Positions 12,382 through 24,490 are shown, counted from the first letter of the stretch. The stretch: 64,000 bases of DNA from Podospora comata (GCA_017354895.1 CP071494.1:4092001-4156000), one strand, 5' to 3'. Numbers and translations: made by a program. Notes: generated by a model from the sequence alone, not told the origin.

Positions 12382-12787
12382 GTTCTCGTCGTTTGGTTTT
12401 GTAAGGTGTGTATTTGTAGGAGGAGGAGGTATAACGAAAAGCGCATAAACAAAAGCATAGACGGAGCGAGGCTGGACCCTCTGCTCAATAGGGGCACTCG
12501 GTATAGAGAGTGCGACCCAACACAGCTAATTCTGATACTTAATCATTTGGAACGAAGTAAAACATCAAGACCCCATTCATTTATTTGACTTTGAAAATGT
12601 GATGTCCATACCCGTTGATCAATTCTCGGTACCTTACTGTACCCAAATATTAAGGATGAAGAAGGCCGCATCCCACACTTGGCTGGAGCTATCTTATTCA
12701 ATGACCTTACAAAGAAACAACAGTTCTCCAGAACTGAAGCCCAAGTGAAATCTTAGCATTGTCTTTGGTGATGTGCAGCTCCGGGTA

Positions 12788-12801
12788 TAGGGTTAGGGTT
12801 A
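12788..12801 (+). promoter_or_regulatory. Telomere-like / telobox motif (two TTAGGG units)
   Basis: The sequence TAGGGTTAGGGTTA is the fungal telomere repeat in two copies. Such teloboxes bind Myb/telobox factors in some promoters. Here it sits about 250 bases before a short ATG-started frame. Role inferred only. Confidence 0.4.
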
Positions 12802-13048
12802 CTGCCATGTCAGCTGGAAGGGGGGTCACGGGGCTTGGTTACGTGGACCGTGCGCTGCAACGGCCTGACTTGGCTGGCGCGCTGGCCAGAGCTGAACTTC
12901 CACAAACAATTCCACTTCCTCAAAGCACTTCATTCTCCGACCACCAACCGCGACGACTCTCAACGCGGATTCAAGCACACTACGCCATCTTCTATCGAAG
13001 CCTTTTTGCATCTCGAAATATTCTGTCCTATCCGTACGCGTATCTATC

Positions 13049-13144
13049 ATGACGGCGAGATCGGAACCATGGAGAGCCCGCAATTCAAGCTCGGTGCGGG
13101 GCTTTGTTCTTCCAGCTGGCAGCTTGGACATCATCAATACCTAA
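13049..13144 (+). CDS. Possible 31-codon small ORF behind a CT-rich leader
   Basis: ATG at 13049 (ATCATGACGG) opens 31 codons (MTARSEPWRARNSSSVRGFV...) ending TAA at 13142. It follows about 150 bases of CA/CT-rich sequence resembling a fungal 5' leader and, farther upstream, the telobox. No homology is recognised, and it may equally be the first exon of a spliced or non-coding transcript. Weak. Confidence 0.2.
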   Translation: MTARSEPWRARNSSSVRGFVLPAGSLDIINT

Positions 13145-15014
13145 CTTGCCAGCACTACGGATTCGACATAGCGGGCGGGACAGGCACCGATTCACTTGCC
13201 TCACGGTGAAACATGGCTGGGAAAGAATAATAATGGCCGACATTTGATACTCCGATTTGATTCAACTCTGTTTAAGCGCTTATCATGTCGGATTCCGCTC
13301 GACCCTACCCTCCATCCCCCACCCAGTCTGCGACCTCCGACCAGCAGCTTTTGCATCATTACACAACACACCAGCAAGCCAGCGCCCTTCCTGGATCCTC
13401 GCCTTGCCGTAGGCCGAGCAGCTACACCATTTTCGTCCAAGGTGGTTGTATGTGACAATCGAAGCAGGGGGATGACCTGGCCACAAATTGAAGTGGGCTG
13501 GATGACGCCAAAAGTGACCTACAATCACTGCTTTGGTCCCCACGGTTGATACACTTCATGGCCAACAGTATTTGTGGCTGCTTGCACCGCGTCCTTTTTA
13601 CAGCACATGAACTACCTACAACACCACGCCACTCCAACGACCTTCTAGGAAGAGCTGGAATATCTGCTTGACAATTGCCCCACGGTCTTGCGAGTATTTG
13701 CAGTTTGCCTCGTGGTCCAATCCACGTCAGCCATCCCAAGGGTTTTCTGTTTTTATCCAGGCATTGTGCCAGGCACATGAGGCTCTCTTGGTTGTACTCC
13801 GTATGATCAGGAGGATGTCGTCTCGGAACTGCCGGGGCGCGATGCCATGACACCCCGACTTTTCTGATGTTCAACTTTTGCATTCCTTCAGCAGATGTTG
13901 CTGCCGTACGTTTGGCGTATGGCACAGCACCGTCTTGCAAAAGCTACGCCAGGAACAGAGTCCCACACACTAACAGCTTCAGACAAGCCCAGAATTGGCC
14001 CATCACTATGATGGCGGAGGTCAAGGGGGGAAAAACCGACTTGTGTGGGAGCACGGTGGAAATCGTAAAGCAAATCTATCTTGCCGTATATAGTTTAGGT
14101 GGTCTTGCAGCTTGATGAACAAGTGTTAGCAACAGCCTCAGCATTTAGATGCTGCCTGGGACTGTTTTTCAAGCTGGGGCCAGGGTCGGTGGGCAGGGAT
14201 GACAGGTTCTGAGTGGGCTCAAGAAGAGCCTTGATGCCTTCTCTGTAAATGCCCATTCTGGTGGTGCTGAACACAACGCTTGACAGGAAGAGCTCGCCTG
14301 GTCTGGTGATGATCCTCTTCGAAGGCCAGAGGAGTCGCAGGGAGTATTTGGGGTCCAACTCCTGGTGTCTGGGAGGACGGACCCGATGACACGGACAGCG
14401 ATCTGATCTCTTAGTGTTGGAGAACTCCCACGATGGTGGAGGAGGTCCATGGCGAGAGCTGCCCCTCACCTCAACCTCGAACGCAACCGCACAAGTCCTT
14501 TGGCATTTCAATTCAACACCGAACAGGAGCTCGAGGTTGTTGCAATTTCTAACGCATCGCCATTCAGCCACCACCCAGGTCGATCCTAGCCCAAACTAAC
14601 AGCAATTTGCAAAAAAAAAAGGCACCCTGCATCTTATCAGCTGCAGGCTCTCGGCAGATACGGGCTTGCTTCCAGGTTATCAGCATCTGAGGTTGTTCTG
14701 CCAGAGTCGCCGAGTTTGGGCAAGGCGAGGCTGTGGTTTCTTTGATGGGATTGGCTGGGAGCGCACACAGCCAGGCAGAGGACGGACGGGACAGACATTT
14801 TTCAGATTCCCACGCTGGATTTGCAATTGCTCTCTCTGCTCTCCCAGGTCGCTGTCGGTGCTGCGTCTACAGCGGACCTGTAGGCGCTGGCTGGGCTGAC
14901 AGCTCCGGCCCACAGCAACAACCCCTGTCTCTCGGCTATGGAAAGGCCGCCTTGACCAACTGAAGTCACCCCAACTAACCCAAAGTCAAATATCGAATCC
15001 CGTCTCGTGCTGCG

Positions 15015-18000
15015 ATGGACCACCAGCACCAGCACCAGCACAAGCACCAGCAGTCCTCAGCACAGCGTCGGCGTCGAAACTTTGGTCCACCGCCCAATGG
15101 CAGCCACCGTCCTCTCGAACGCCAACAAATCCACCCTCGGGTTGAGCATGATCTCGGCATGACTACTTCACGCAGACCGTCCGAACCCGCCGCCGCCGCT
15201 GCCGTGAATCGGTCCTCTGCACCTGCTCGCGAACGAGATAGAGAAAGAGAGCGAGACAGGAAACAGCAACACCAGCAACACCAGCACCAGCACCGCCATC
15301 CTCCCTCACCATTGCCGAATCCGAACCTTCCACCACCACCACCACCGCCGCCACCTCCCCCTCCCCGAGGCCGTTCCCCGCAGTCATCAAAGTCTGAATA
15401 TCCCCATCGCTGTCGCGACCGGAGCCGCAGCACCGATTACCTCCCCAGTCGTTCCTCTCGCCCATCTCAGCGTTCGCCCCATAGCCGTCGAGACCGTTCC
15501 CGCGAGCGTGACCGTGATCGTGGCCGTGACCGCGAGCCAGCCCGCTCCCGCGATCGCCATCCACCGACGGACCGCCACCGTTCACGGGAAAGGTCTTCCA
15601 GGTCTAGGAAAGACGCTCGCGATCGTCAGGATTCTCGCTCTCGCCGGCGTGCATCGCGTTCCCCAGCATCCGTGAAGCGTCCGCGCAGCCCCAGTCCATC
15701 ATCCATTGGAGGGTCGCAGCCGAAGAAGTCCCGGCGGGACCGTAGCCCAGGAAGGGCAGAGAAGGACGCGCCGAAATCTCTGCCATCAAAGCCCCCACGT
15801 CGTGATCCGTCACCAGCATCCCGTGCCCGTCGTTCAAGGTCTCCGGAAGGCCGTGACCATCGGCGGCCAAAGACTAGCAAACGGACAGGACGGTCAAGGT
15901 CACCGAGTGCGTCTCGCCGGCGGAGATCCCGGTCTCGTGGAGCGGAAACTGCTGCGTCCCAATCAACACGTCGACGTAGCAGGTCCCGTCAGCGATCTCC
16001 CCGCGCAGAGCACCGACGTCGGTCGGGATCCAGATCGCGCCCTCGTAGTCCAGCTGCGCGGGGTGCTAGGAGGCCCCCTTCTGTTGATACTGGGTCGCAC
16101 CGCAAGCCCAGCTTCGATCTGAACTCTACTCGGACGCCACACGGAACCTTACCCCCCGGTTCTCCGCGTGATTCGAGAGCAGCTAACCCTACTAAAAACG
16201 AAGCCCCCACCGACGTGTCTAACAAGAACTCTGGCAAGTTTGATCCATCGTCTGGTTCCAACAGCATCGAGGTCAGCATGGGAACAAGGGGCAATTACCG
16301 CGGCGGTTTCAATCCCCAACAACAGAACTATCCTCCCCGCGGTGGCTACGGCCAGTCTCCGGGGCAAGGGACACCTGCATCATCCTTTCACGGCTCTCCG
16401 CCAGCACAGTCACCGTATGCTGGAGGAAGCGGACGAGGATGGAATGGTGCACAGCAGTTTTCACCGCCAGGGTCAGTCCGGCGCCCCAAGAATGCAGTGC
16501 TCGCTAACTCACACGGCAACAGCCAATATTCCCAGCCATATCCACACAACAATTATGGGCCGCCTACCGGTCCTCAGAATCATTATCATTCCAATCAGAC
16601 ACAGACTCCGCCATACGCACCCACAGGCCCAGCATCTCAGTATCCTGCGGGCTCACATCGTGGTGGGCACAGAGGCGGACCTGGGGGGTTCCGGGGTGGT
16701 GCATTCGGTGGTGGCCGTGGGGCACCGCGCGGTGGCTTTAAGAGTGTATGGAACTCTTCCCACCCCGATGGACGGACCTCGGATCCATCCCACACCAGCA
16801 ATCATCAGTCTCCAGAGGCTCATGACAAGTCAGAGGCGAAAGATGTGTTGATGCAGGATGCTGATAACCCCTTCAGGCCATCTAAAGAATTGCAGGTTGA
16901 AGACGCAAGCAAGGAGGACAAGTCGAAAGATGACAAGATGGCTCCTCCGACAGGCCGTGCTCCGCCGACTGGGCCCCAGTCCCAGACACCCAACAAGTTC
17001 AGCTTCAGCATGAAGACTGCGTCAAAGCCGGTCGTGGCAGTTCCACGGCCTGAGATATCGATCAAGTTTAACGCTCCTGCTGCCCCACGAGAGCCCACTG
17101 CTGCTTCCAATCCTCTTCAGAGAGCACCCCCTACGAAGCCCGAGCGAGACAGAGAGCGAGAACGGGATAGAGATAGGGATAGGGACAGGGAGAGGGATCG
17201 AGATCGAGATAGGGACAGGGACCGAGATAGGGATAGGGACCGAGATAGGGATCGGGATAGAGATAGGGACAGATCCGGATATCCTAGAAATGCTCCCACT
17301 GAGCCTGCCTCGGCCCGCTCTCGCCCGAACGACCACCGCAGACCTCACGACCTGCCTAGCAGGCAACCAGATCCCACGCCCAAGACACGCAAAGTGAAGA
17401 AGATGATGAAGCGTCTCAAGGAGAAGCCAAAGCTCCCAGAAGATCTGGCGCGGTCCAAGTCGGTGTTCTTCCGCAGACCAGGCAACGAGTCGGTGGTCGG
17501 GTCGGGCACATACGGCAAGGTGTTTAAGGGGGTAAACGTCTACACCAAGAAGCTCGTGGCGCTCAAGCGGATCCGTATGGAGGGTGAACGCGACGGTTTT
17601 CCCGTCACGGCAGTGCGAGAAATCAAACTTCTCCGCTCGCTCAAGCACACCAATGTGGTTGAGCTGCAAGAAGTCATGGTCGAGTCGAACGAGTGCTTCA
17701 TGGTGTTTGAGTACCTCTCGCACGATCTGACGGGTCTGCTGAACCACCCCAACTACACCCTGGAGCCAGCTCACAAGAAGCATCTGGCCAGACAGCTGTT
17801 TGAGGGATTGGATTACCTGCACACGAGGGGGGTCCTGCACAGGGACATCAAAGCGGCGAACATCTTGGTTTCTAACGAGGGCGTCTTGAAGCTGGCCGAC
17901 TTTGGACTGGCGCGGTTCTATGCCAAGCACCACCAGCTCGACTACACCAACCGTGTCATCACCATTTGGTACCGGTCCCCGGAGCTGTTGCTGGGGGAGA

Positions 18001-18699
18001 CGCAGTATGGTCCCGCGGTGGATATCTGGTCTGCGGCGTGCGTGCTGGTGGAGATTTTTACCAAGAGAGCGATTTTTCCTGGGGATGGGAGCGAGATTAA
18101 TCAGCTGGACAAGATACACTCTGTGCTGGGGACGCCGACGAGGTCGGAGTGGCCGGATATTGTGGAGATGCCGTGGTTTGAGCTGCTGAGGCCGACGGTG
18201 AGGATGGCGAGCCAGTTTGAGGAGAGGTACAAGGGGGTTGTGACGCCGATGGCGTATGAGCTGTTGAGGAGCATGTTTAGGTATGATCCGAAAAAGAGGC
18301 CGAGCGCCGGGGAGGTGTTGAGGCATGGGTATTTTACTGAGGAGGAGCCAGAGGCTAGGCAGGCGGTTGAGTATGTCCCCCCCTTTTGCAGCGTTTTTTT
18401 TTTTTTTTTTTGTGATGGGAGGTTGGTTGCTAATTATTTGAAACAGGCTGAGAGATGTCCAGGGTGATTGGCATGAATTCGAGAGCAAGGCGTTGAGGAG
18501 AGAGAAGGAGAAGAAGGAACGGGAGGAGAAGGATAGGAAGGAGAGGGAGAAGAAGGGGGTTGCCACGGCCAAGGGGGAAAAGGAAAAGGGGGAGAGGAAG
18601 AGGCCGATTGAGGGAGGTGGGGATGCTGCGCAGAGGGAGGCGAAGAGGCCGCATGTGGAGGGGGGTTCGGGGTCGGGGTCGGGGTCAAAAGCGAGATGA
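15015..18699 (+). CDS. CTK1: CTK1-type cyclin-dependent kinase (CTDK-I / CDK12-like) with RS-like N-terminus
   Basis: Catalytic subunit of CTDK-I, which phosphorylates the RNA polymerase II CTD (Ser2) during elongation. Exons 15015-18370 and 18447-18699, joined across a 76-nt intron holding a T tract, give 1,202 residues. Residues 1-400 are RS/RD/SP-rich, then a Pro/Gly/RGG-containing region, then an almost pure RD/RE block at about 715-755. The kinase domain covers roughly 818-1110: GSGTYGKVFKG loop, catalytic lysine in VALKRIRME, PSTAIRE-like FPVTAVRE helix, HRDIKAANIL loop, DFGLARF, and activation segment TNRVITIWYRSPELLLG. QYGPAVDIWSAACVLVEIF and FPGDGSEINQLDKI are Ctk1-like. A Lys/Glu-rich tail follows the splice. 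Yeast Ctk1 is about 530 residues and lacks the RS region; the long arm resembles CDK12. Confidence 0.94.
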
Positions 18700-19428
18700 G
18701 CAAGCGGTTAATGCGTAGAGGACGTCATGGTGTACGACTACTACATAAAAGTCAAAATTGGGTGAAATAAAGGGATATACAATCACGGCTGGGAAGGGAT
18801 GGGGGATAGCGGTTGGGTTTTGTATGTGAGTAGCATTATTGTTATGGGTCTATGTGGTTAAGACCAAGCGGAAAGGATGGGGTATGGGGAGATGAGAAAA
18901 AGAGAAATGAGATCTTTGTTGATAGAAATCACAATTGATTCAAGCAATGATTGATGATGGATGGTGTTTGTTTGGATCAATTTGTAGGAGAGGGAAGATG
19001 TGCCAAGAAGTTACCCCTATTTTTTTGGGTCAGAGCCCCCTTTTTTTTTTTTTTTTTTGTGGTTGAGGAGCCAAGCGGCGCAGTAGGATTGACTGATGCA
19101 TGGTGAATAACCCAACACCAAATAAGAATGTATAAGAGTTTCTGAGTTACAAAGGCCGCTTGATCACATTTTCCAAAACGAGTTGGCAAAAGGCCATTGC
19201 AGATGTCAGTCTATTCCAAAGAAAATCCCTCGGCTTGATATATATCCCATCATCAAATCGTGTGTTTCCCATCCAATCGGTAGTCTACCTAGACCTGGTG
19301 CTCTCGAGTATAGATTTCATAAAACATCCCAAGTAAACATGCTATGTTTCTGTTCCTTTTGTCCTGTAAACTATTGTATCCCTCATGTGCATGTGCTGTT
19401 GTCGTCGTTGTTGCTGTCGTTAGTCACG
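18700..19428. other. Convergent 3' spacer with T18 tract
   Basis: Between CTK1 (+) and the low-complexity gene (-). A T run at about 19041-19058 is the only structure noticed. Presumably both 3' UTRs. Confidence 0.5.
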
Positions 19429-20892
19429 TCACCTCCTCTCCTCCGACGGCGCCTTGAGCAACTCCCTCAGCCTCCCCTCTGCATTCCTCTTTCCCTGTGG
19501 TGTTGATGATGAAGCCGGTGTCTGCCACGGCACCCAGCTCCCAAACAAATTCCCGCTTGACGATCTCGGGTTTTGGTTGTAATAAGTGTAGTGGCCCTGG
19601 TGCCCCTCATGTGGCAGCTCCTCATAATACCGTGGCTGCTGCTGCTGCCACACACCCTCAGTAGCGGTAGTACTAGAGCAAGTCCTGACCCCAATATCAC
19701 TCCCACTCACCCTCGGCGCCACCACCTCCCCCTTAACCAGCCCCCCCTCCCCCTCCATAATCGCATTCGCGAAACTCGCCGATCGTTTCCTCTCCAACCT
19801 CTTACTTGACTCCCCACCCCCCTTGCCCTTCCGCCCCCTCACCCCCTCAACAACCTCCCCCGCCCCCTTCTGTTGTCTTCTCATCCCATCTCCTCCCTCA
19901 GAGGAACAACTCCGACTACAGCTCATAATAGTCTCCAACCTCCCCTCAGCCACACTCTTTTTCCCCCTCCTACTCCTCGGTTGTTGTTGTTGTTGTTGTT
20001 GTTGTTGTTCCGTCACAAACCCCGCCCCCGACCCATGAGGCGCAACATGAACCTCATACTGATTCGACAACGAATACCGACTCCTAGCACAAATCTCCGC
20101 TATCCTATCCAAATCAGCACTGATATCACCCTGTTGCTGCTGGCCCGCATCCTGAACAAAAGACCTAAACGAAAACGCCTCCAGAGGCGGGAGTTTAGGT
20201 TCTTCTTGTCGTCGCTGTTCCCTCCCCCCCCATGTCCAACCCCCCAGCAAGAACCCCGATCGCGGTTTCGACCACGCCGACCCTGACTGGTGTTGTTTCG
20301 GCGGCATGGTTGCTGCTGTTGTTTCTTCGGATGCCAGTGTTGCTTGCGTAGTGGTGGTAGTGACGTCAAGATTCGAACTACCAGTCGTCGCCACCCCAGA
20401 ACTCAACACACGACCGCGCCGGCTCCGACGTCGCTGATCCCCCCCACCACCGCTATACGTCCGAACCACCACCGGCCCCGTCGTCGTCGTCGTCAAACTC
20501 CCCTGCTCACTACCCCCGCTCTCCACAGCCGAAGGGAACCTGTTGCTCAACCTCCTCAGCGCAGTCGCCGTGGTGCTGTTCTTCCCACTACTACCAACCG
20601 GTCTCCCCTCCGCCCTGGCCCCGTCAACAAAAGACGACGGGTCACTGCTAGAAGAGAACAAAACCCCAGTCACAAACCCCAACGGGAACGACCTCCTTCT
20701 TTTGGATTTGGTAGTAGTAGTAGTAGTAGTAGTAGCAGTAGTAGTAGTAGTAGTAGTAGTAGTTGTTGTTGTTATGGCCGAGTTAAGATCGACTGCCACC
20801 TCAGGGTTGGAGGAAGATGAGGACTGCGGTGATAATTCAGAGGAATCAGATCCCCCCGGGGGGTCATCCGCCCTATTATTGTACACATCCAT
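19429..20892 (-). CDS. Low-complexity fungal protein of unknown function
   Basis: Single exon of 487 residues. The open frame begins a little earlier, but the first ATG is at 20892 (MDVYNNRADDPP). Much is repeat-like: a Thr tract of about 20 residues interrupted by one Ala (about residues 40-60, encoded by an ACT/ACA-type microsatellite), a run of ten Gln, and several Ser/Gly runs. A more ordinary block, PPLEAFSFRSFVQD followed by DLDRIAEICARSRYSLSNQY and EVHVAPHGSGAGF (about residues 240-300), looks like the conserved core; I have an impression of similar segments in other filamentous fungi but no function. Basic patches (KSKRRRSF, RSRRGKK) could act in nuclear import. No membrane segment seen. 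Confidence 0.68.
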   Translation of the reverse strand: MDVYNNRADDPPGGSDSSELSPQSSSSSNPEVAVDLNSAITTTTTTTTTTTTATTTTTTTTKSKRRRSFPLGFVTGVLFSSSSDPSSFVDGARAEGRPVGSSGKNSTTATALRRLSNRFPSAVESGGSEQGSLTTTTTGPVVVRTYSGGGGDQRRRSRRGRVLSSGVATTGSSNLDVTTTTTQATLASEETTAATMPPKQHQSGSAWSKPRSGFLLGGWTWGGREQRRQEEPKLPPLEAFSFRSFVQDAGQQQQGDISADLDRIAEICARSRYSLSNQYEVHVAPHGSGAGFVTEQQQQQQQQQPRSRRGKKSVAEGRLETIMSCSRSCSSEGGDGMRRQQKGAGEVVEGVRGRKGKGGGESSKRLERKRSASFANAIMEGEGGLVKGEVVAPRVSGSDIGVRTCSSTTATEGVWQQQQPRYYEELPHEGHQGHYTYYNQNPRSSSGNLFGSWVPWQTPASSSTPQGKRNAEGRLRELLKAPSEERR

Positions 20893-21797
20893 CCTATATG
20901 CACCCAAGCCCAGCAGCAACTTCTCTCTGCTGCTTAAACGAAACGGGTAGCTTTACTTCTCTGCAGCTGCACCATGCAGGTGCCGTGGTATCAGGGAGCG
21001 CGCGCGCGCGCAGGCGCCGAACGAAACAAAGGAAAAAGGAAAAAAAACAAGGAGCAATAGAGGAGACGTGGTCGTGAATGTAGGGAGGCCCGAAGGTGTC
21101 GTGGACGCGGAACAGATTGACGGGGATGGGGGGGGCACGGCACAGGGAGGGAAAATGGGGAGGGGCAAGTAGGAAAAGCCCTATCCCGTCCACTTGATTC
21201 GATCGATCAGAAACCGCAAAAGAAGCTCACTGGCTGCCGTCATTGGATGACAGCAGGCGGCCTTGTATGCAAGCAGTCGTGGCTGTCGTTCAAAGGTCTG
21301 TGGTCGAGGTCGACTGCAGTGGGAGCATGCACCATCATCTAAGCGGGGTTGAACAAGAGGGTTGTGGCCCAAGCTTTCGGGAAACAGGGGTCCACTCAGC
21401 CCAACCTCACCCTTCTTGGAGAACATCACACAAGCACAGGAACAGATAGCAAACACAAGGGTGAGATAGCGCTAAGAGCGCCTATCTCGTGCTCGAGTAA
21501 TTCTGAGCACTCTCAATTGTTGAGCTTTACCTGTGTTTGCTGTGGTGCGAGGCGGCCACCAGCCAACTCAAAAAAAAAAAAAAAAAAAAGAAAAGAAAAA
21601 AAAAAAGCACACTTCAGCCCGGTTCAGTCATCAAACCAGATAGCAAAAAACGTGTTTGATTAGCCATGTCCTTTTGTAACCAGAGATACCCAGAAGAATA
21701 CTTAGGTTGCCCAACACTACTCCACCATGCCCTCTTTTGACTCTTTCCAAGCAGTCTCTCGTCACTGATCACCCCTTTATCCCTTCAATGGGAATGT
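20893..21797. other. Intergenic: GC alternating tract and A-rich tract
   Basis: Leader of the upstream minus-strand gene, then the 3' region of the Pmp3-like gene. It holds 14 bases of alternating GC (20998-21011), capable of Z-form, and an A-rich run at 21570-21606. No gene seen. Confidence 0.5.
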
Positions 21798-22407
21798 CTA
21801 GGCCTTCGCCTGTGGAGAAGCGCCGTCATTCTTGTCAAGAAGTGGAAGCGGCGACATTGCCGGGGTTGGCTCCGAAGCTGCGGCTTGGGTGGTTATTTCC
21901 TGTGCGGGTTTTGTCGAAGGACCAGATGTCGAGACTGGGGTTGATATAGCAGACGGTGTTGAGGTCTGTTCGGCAGCAGGCTTCTGCTCTTGGGCTGGCT
22001 TCTCCTGCACGGCCGGATTGCTCCGATGGGGTTGTACCTCTTTGGTGGAAGTCCTGGGGGTTGGAAGGCTTGCGGTGCTCCGGTTTCGAGTGCTGATTCG
22101 CTGAAGCTTATCGCAAAATACAAACGGACGTCCGCCGTCGATTGGCTTCAGAAGCTTCTTGTTGTCCAGATACACGTATACGAGGTACCAGAGGTGCAAG
22201 TAGGCGGGGATCACGCTATGTGGGTGGACCATCAGTTGACCGACCGGGTTTTGGCCCATAAATGGAGCGTATCTCGTACCCAAAAATGAGGAGACAGAGG
22301 TTGATACACACATCAGTTCCACACCCTGTTAAGAGCGCCACACCGAGAGGAGGGAAGAAAAATCCGAGGAAAAGGGCGAAGAATGCGGTACCGTCGAAGC
22401 CTGCCAT
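21798..22407 (-). CDS. Pmp3/SNA (UPF0057) family membrane protein with long C-terminal tail
   Basis: Small two-helix membrane protein; yeast relatives Pmp3 and Sna2-4 act in membrane potential/ion homeostasis or vacuolar sorting. Exons 22407-22280 and 22215-21798 join across a 64-nt intron (GTACGA...CATAG), splitting a Gly codon, to give 181 residues. Helix 1 is AFFALFLGFFFPPLGVALL, followed by the family signature TGCGTDVCINLCLLIFG and then helix 2, VIPAYLHLWYLVYVYLD. Without the splice neither half makes sense. Pmp3 itself is only about 55 residues; here about 110 extra residues rich in T, P, S, Q and A follow, as in Sna3/Sna4. I see no PPxY motif of the kind that recruits Rsp5 in Sna3. The tail is probably cytosolic and disordered. 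Confidence 0.87.
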
Positions 22408-24490
22408 GGTGAGATTGTCTTGGCGGAGCTGCAGTGGTAGGACAATGGTGATGTTGAGCTTGAGGATGGTGGGGAGAATCCAAATGGTACATCTCTAAGT
22501 TCCAGATCCCTTTTGGTCAGATAGGATCCCCTTCCACCTCCCAAGCGGGAAGCGCCTTCCATGCCGTGCGGCATTGAGGTGGATACCTATTCCAAGTTAG
22601 CCAGCGAATTGAAGTGGCAGAAGTAACTTCCACCTTGAACTTGAAATGGCCTGTTGTTGGTGTTGGCGGAAGGAGCACACCACCCGGGTGAACAAGTAAA
22701 CTCCCGGCTCGGCAGGAGCTATCCGTACAGTACAATCCCCGATCCCGAACCCGAACGTGTGGAGAAAGCCGGTGCCGGGGTGTGGGCTCGGAACGAAATG
22801 ACGGCTCGCCTAACTCCCCGTCGGCAGGTTGAAAGGGGGCCGCAGCCGGGGAGCCTTCCACAGCTTCCCCCCCCCTCCACCCCTGGAGAACCGATGCTAC
22901 AGGACCCACGGGCAAATCACCGTCAACGTCGTCATCTGATGCTTCTGCTGTAATCTCGTAGGCAGTAGGGGGCAAAAGAAAAAAAGGAAAAAACAGCTGT
23001 AAGTGCCTGGCTGAAGCCACGAACACCTCACAACTCTGAAAATCCCCTCTGAAATCATTGATGGCGTTTGGCTGCACATTGGCTTCGACTGAGACTCCGC
23101 AGTTTTACTTACCCATCACGCAGTTATCGCTCAGGCTCAGGCCGCGTAACTCCAACACAGTGCCTGCCGATGACGCATATCGCGGACTCGGGCATCAATC
23201 GCAACTCCATCGCTGATACGAGAGAGCTTTTTAAGACGTGATGCAAAAATCGCCAACAAAGTGACAAAGCGCAAGGAGAACTCTAAATAATGGACACCAA
23301 CATATTGTTAGCACACCAAAGAAATGACGCATTGGGCTTTCTGAGTGGGAGGAGACACGGCCCTGAAGAAGCTTCATCAGCCTCGCATGATAAGCGTGAT
23401 GCTTCCTCCACCAGCAAGCACAAAACGAGGCCCCGTGGAGAGCATCAATTGATGTTGGGAATTTAGGCGTTGCTTTAACTTGGCCCATCACCATAGTGTC
23501 CACCCTCTCTTGCCAAAGCCCAGGCTTTCTTATAGAGAGGTGTCAACCCATCCCTCTGCCCCTCTTCGACAGAGTCTGTTACAGCCTGGTGTTTTCGCGA
23601 AACGAACCGTAAGCTAGACTGAGCTCCGACTCGGCGCGATCACATCAGCACCTTGGGGACGAGGCAACTGTCCGATATCTAGCTAGGTGGCAGTTACTGA
23701 GGTTCTCAAGGTGCTGCCCCGATCTGTCCCTTGTTCGCGCTCACGCTCACGCAAACTTACAAATCGGAACGAACCTTCAAGACAATCACCACTACACGAC
23801 AACTTGGAAGCGGTCAGTATCCACAACATTCATTGCCCTGTTGTTGAGACGGTTGAGACTCTATAACAAGTGGATTTGGGTGACGATTTGACTGGGATGC
23901 ATCCGTCACTTTTTACCAAAAGGGTATCCTATTATTTCTCCCTATCGTTTCCGCCCATACTGAACCTGAATCCTCCCTGAATCTTATGGCCCTCTCCCCG
24001 CTGCCGTCATCCTTCCCCCACAGACCCTACTCTGCTTTTTTTCAGCTGAATTTGTACGATGGCAGGTACAAGATGTGCAAAAATTATACAAGAAAGGTCA
24101 GTTGGCGAGATGTGCTGGGTGATGGATGGTGCACACGCAGTTTGTCAGTTGGCACTGCCAGCAGCCAGCCAGCGTCCCAGCGCTGCCCCCCTGCGGAGTC
24201 CACCGTGGGTGCGGGCATGGAGTGGGTCGTTGGACTCGGCAACTCCCTTCTGCTGGTCCGCGACCTTGGTCATTGAAAAAGCCACCGCCGTTCGTTTGCT
24301 GCTCCCCTTTGAAGCTTGCCATCCACGACACCTCATCAGCAGCAGCAGGAGGAAGCCACTGTCGTCACAACCCAATCATCAGCTTAATTAACACCCTTAT
24401 CAGCAATTAGGTTTCGCTGCCGCCGCCACTTTAAATTGTCCCCATCGCGCTGTTCGAGTTACGAGCTCGACCACGCCTGTCCTCGGAGAC
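22408..24490. other. Divergent promoter region, no confident gene
   Basis: 2.1 kb between the Pmp3-like gene (-) and the Nrp1-like gene (+). A minus-strand open frame of 186 codons (22517-23077) lacks domain-like sequence and abuts the Pmp3 leader; I do not call it. CA/CT-rich leader-like sequence precedes 24491. Confidence 0.45.

Larger units (their letters stand above)
12382..15014. other. Long intergenic stretch upstream of CTK1, no confident gene
   Basis: 2.6 kb between two + strand genes. It contains a telomere-like motif at 12788-12801 and a CT-rich, leader-like stretch (about 12900-13048) before a 31-codon ORF. Longer open frames on the minus strand (13422-13940 and 14095-14574) start without ATG and show no recognisable domain. 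It probably holds the CTK1 promoter. Confidence 0.45.

Noticed and set aside
13422-13940. 172-codon minus-strand frame
   Set aside because: No conserved-looking motif and a heavily overlapped opposite strand; treated as chance.
14095-14574. 159-codon minus-strand frame upstream of CTK1
   Set aside because: Begins without ATG; the first internal Met leaves only about 50 codons, and no splice partner was found.
20365-20385. GATTCGAACT, tRNA T-loop-like
   Set aside because: It sits in the coding sequence of the low-complexity minus-strand gene, with no matching stems.
22517-23077. 186-codon minus-strand open frame
   Set aside because: Arbitrary composition, no domain, and position in the leader/promoter of the Pmp3-like gene; no splice site joins it to that gene.
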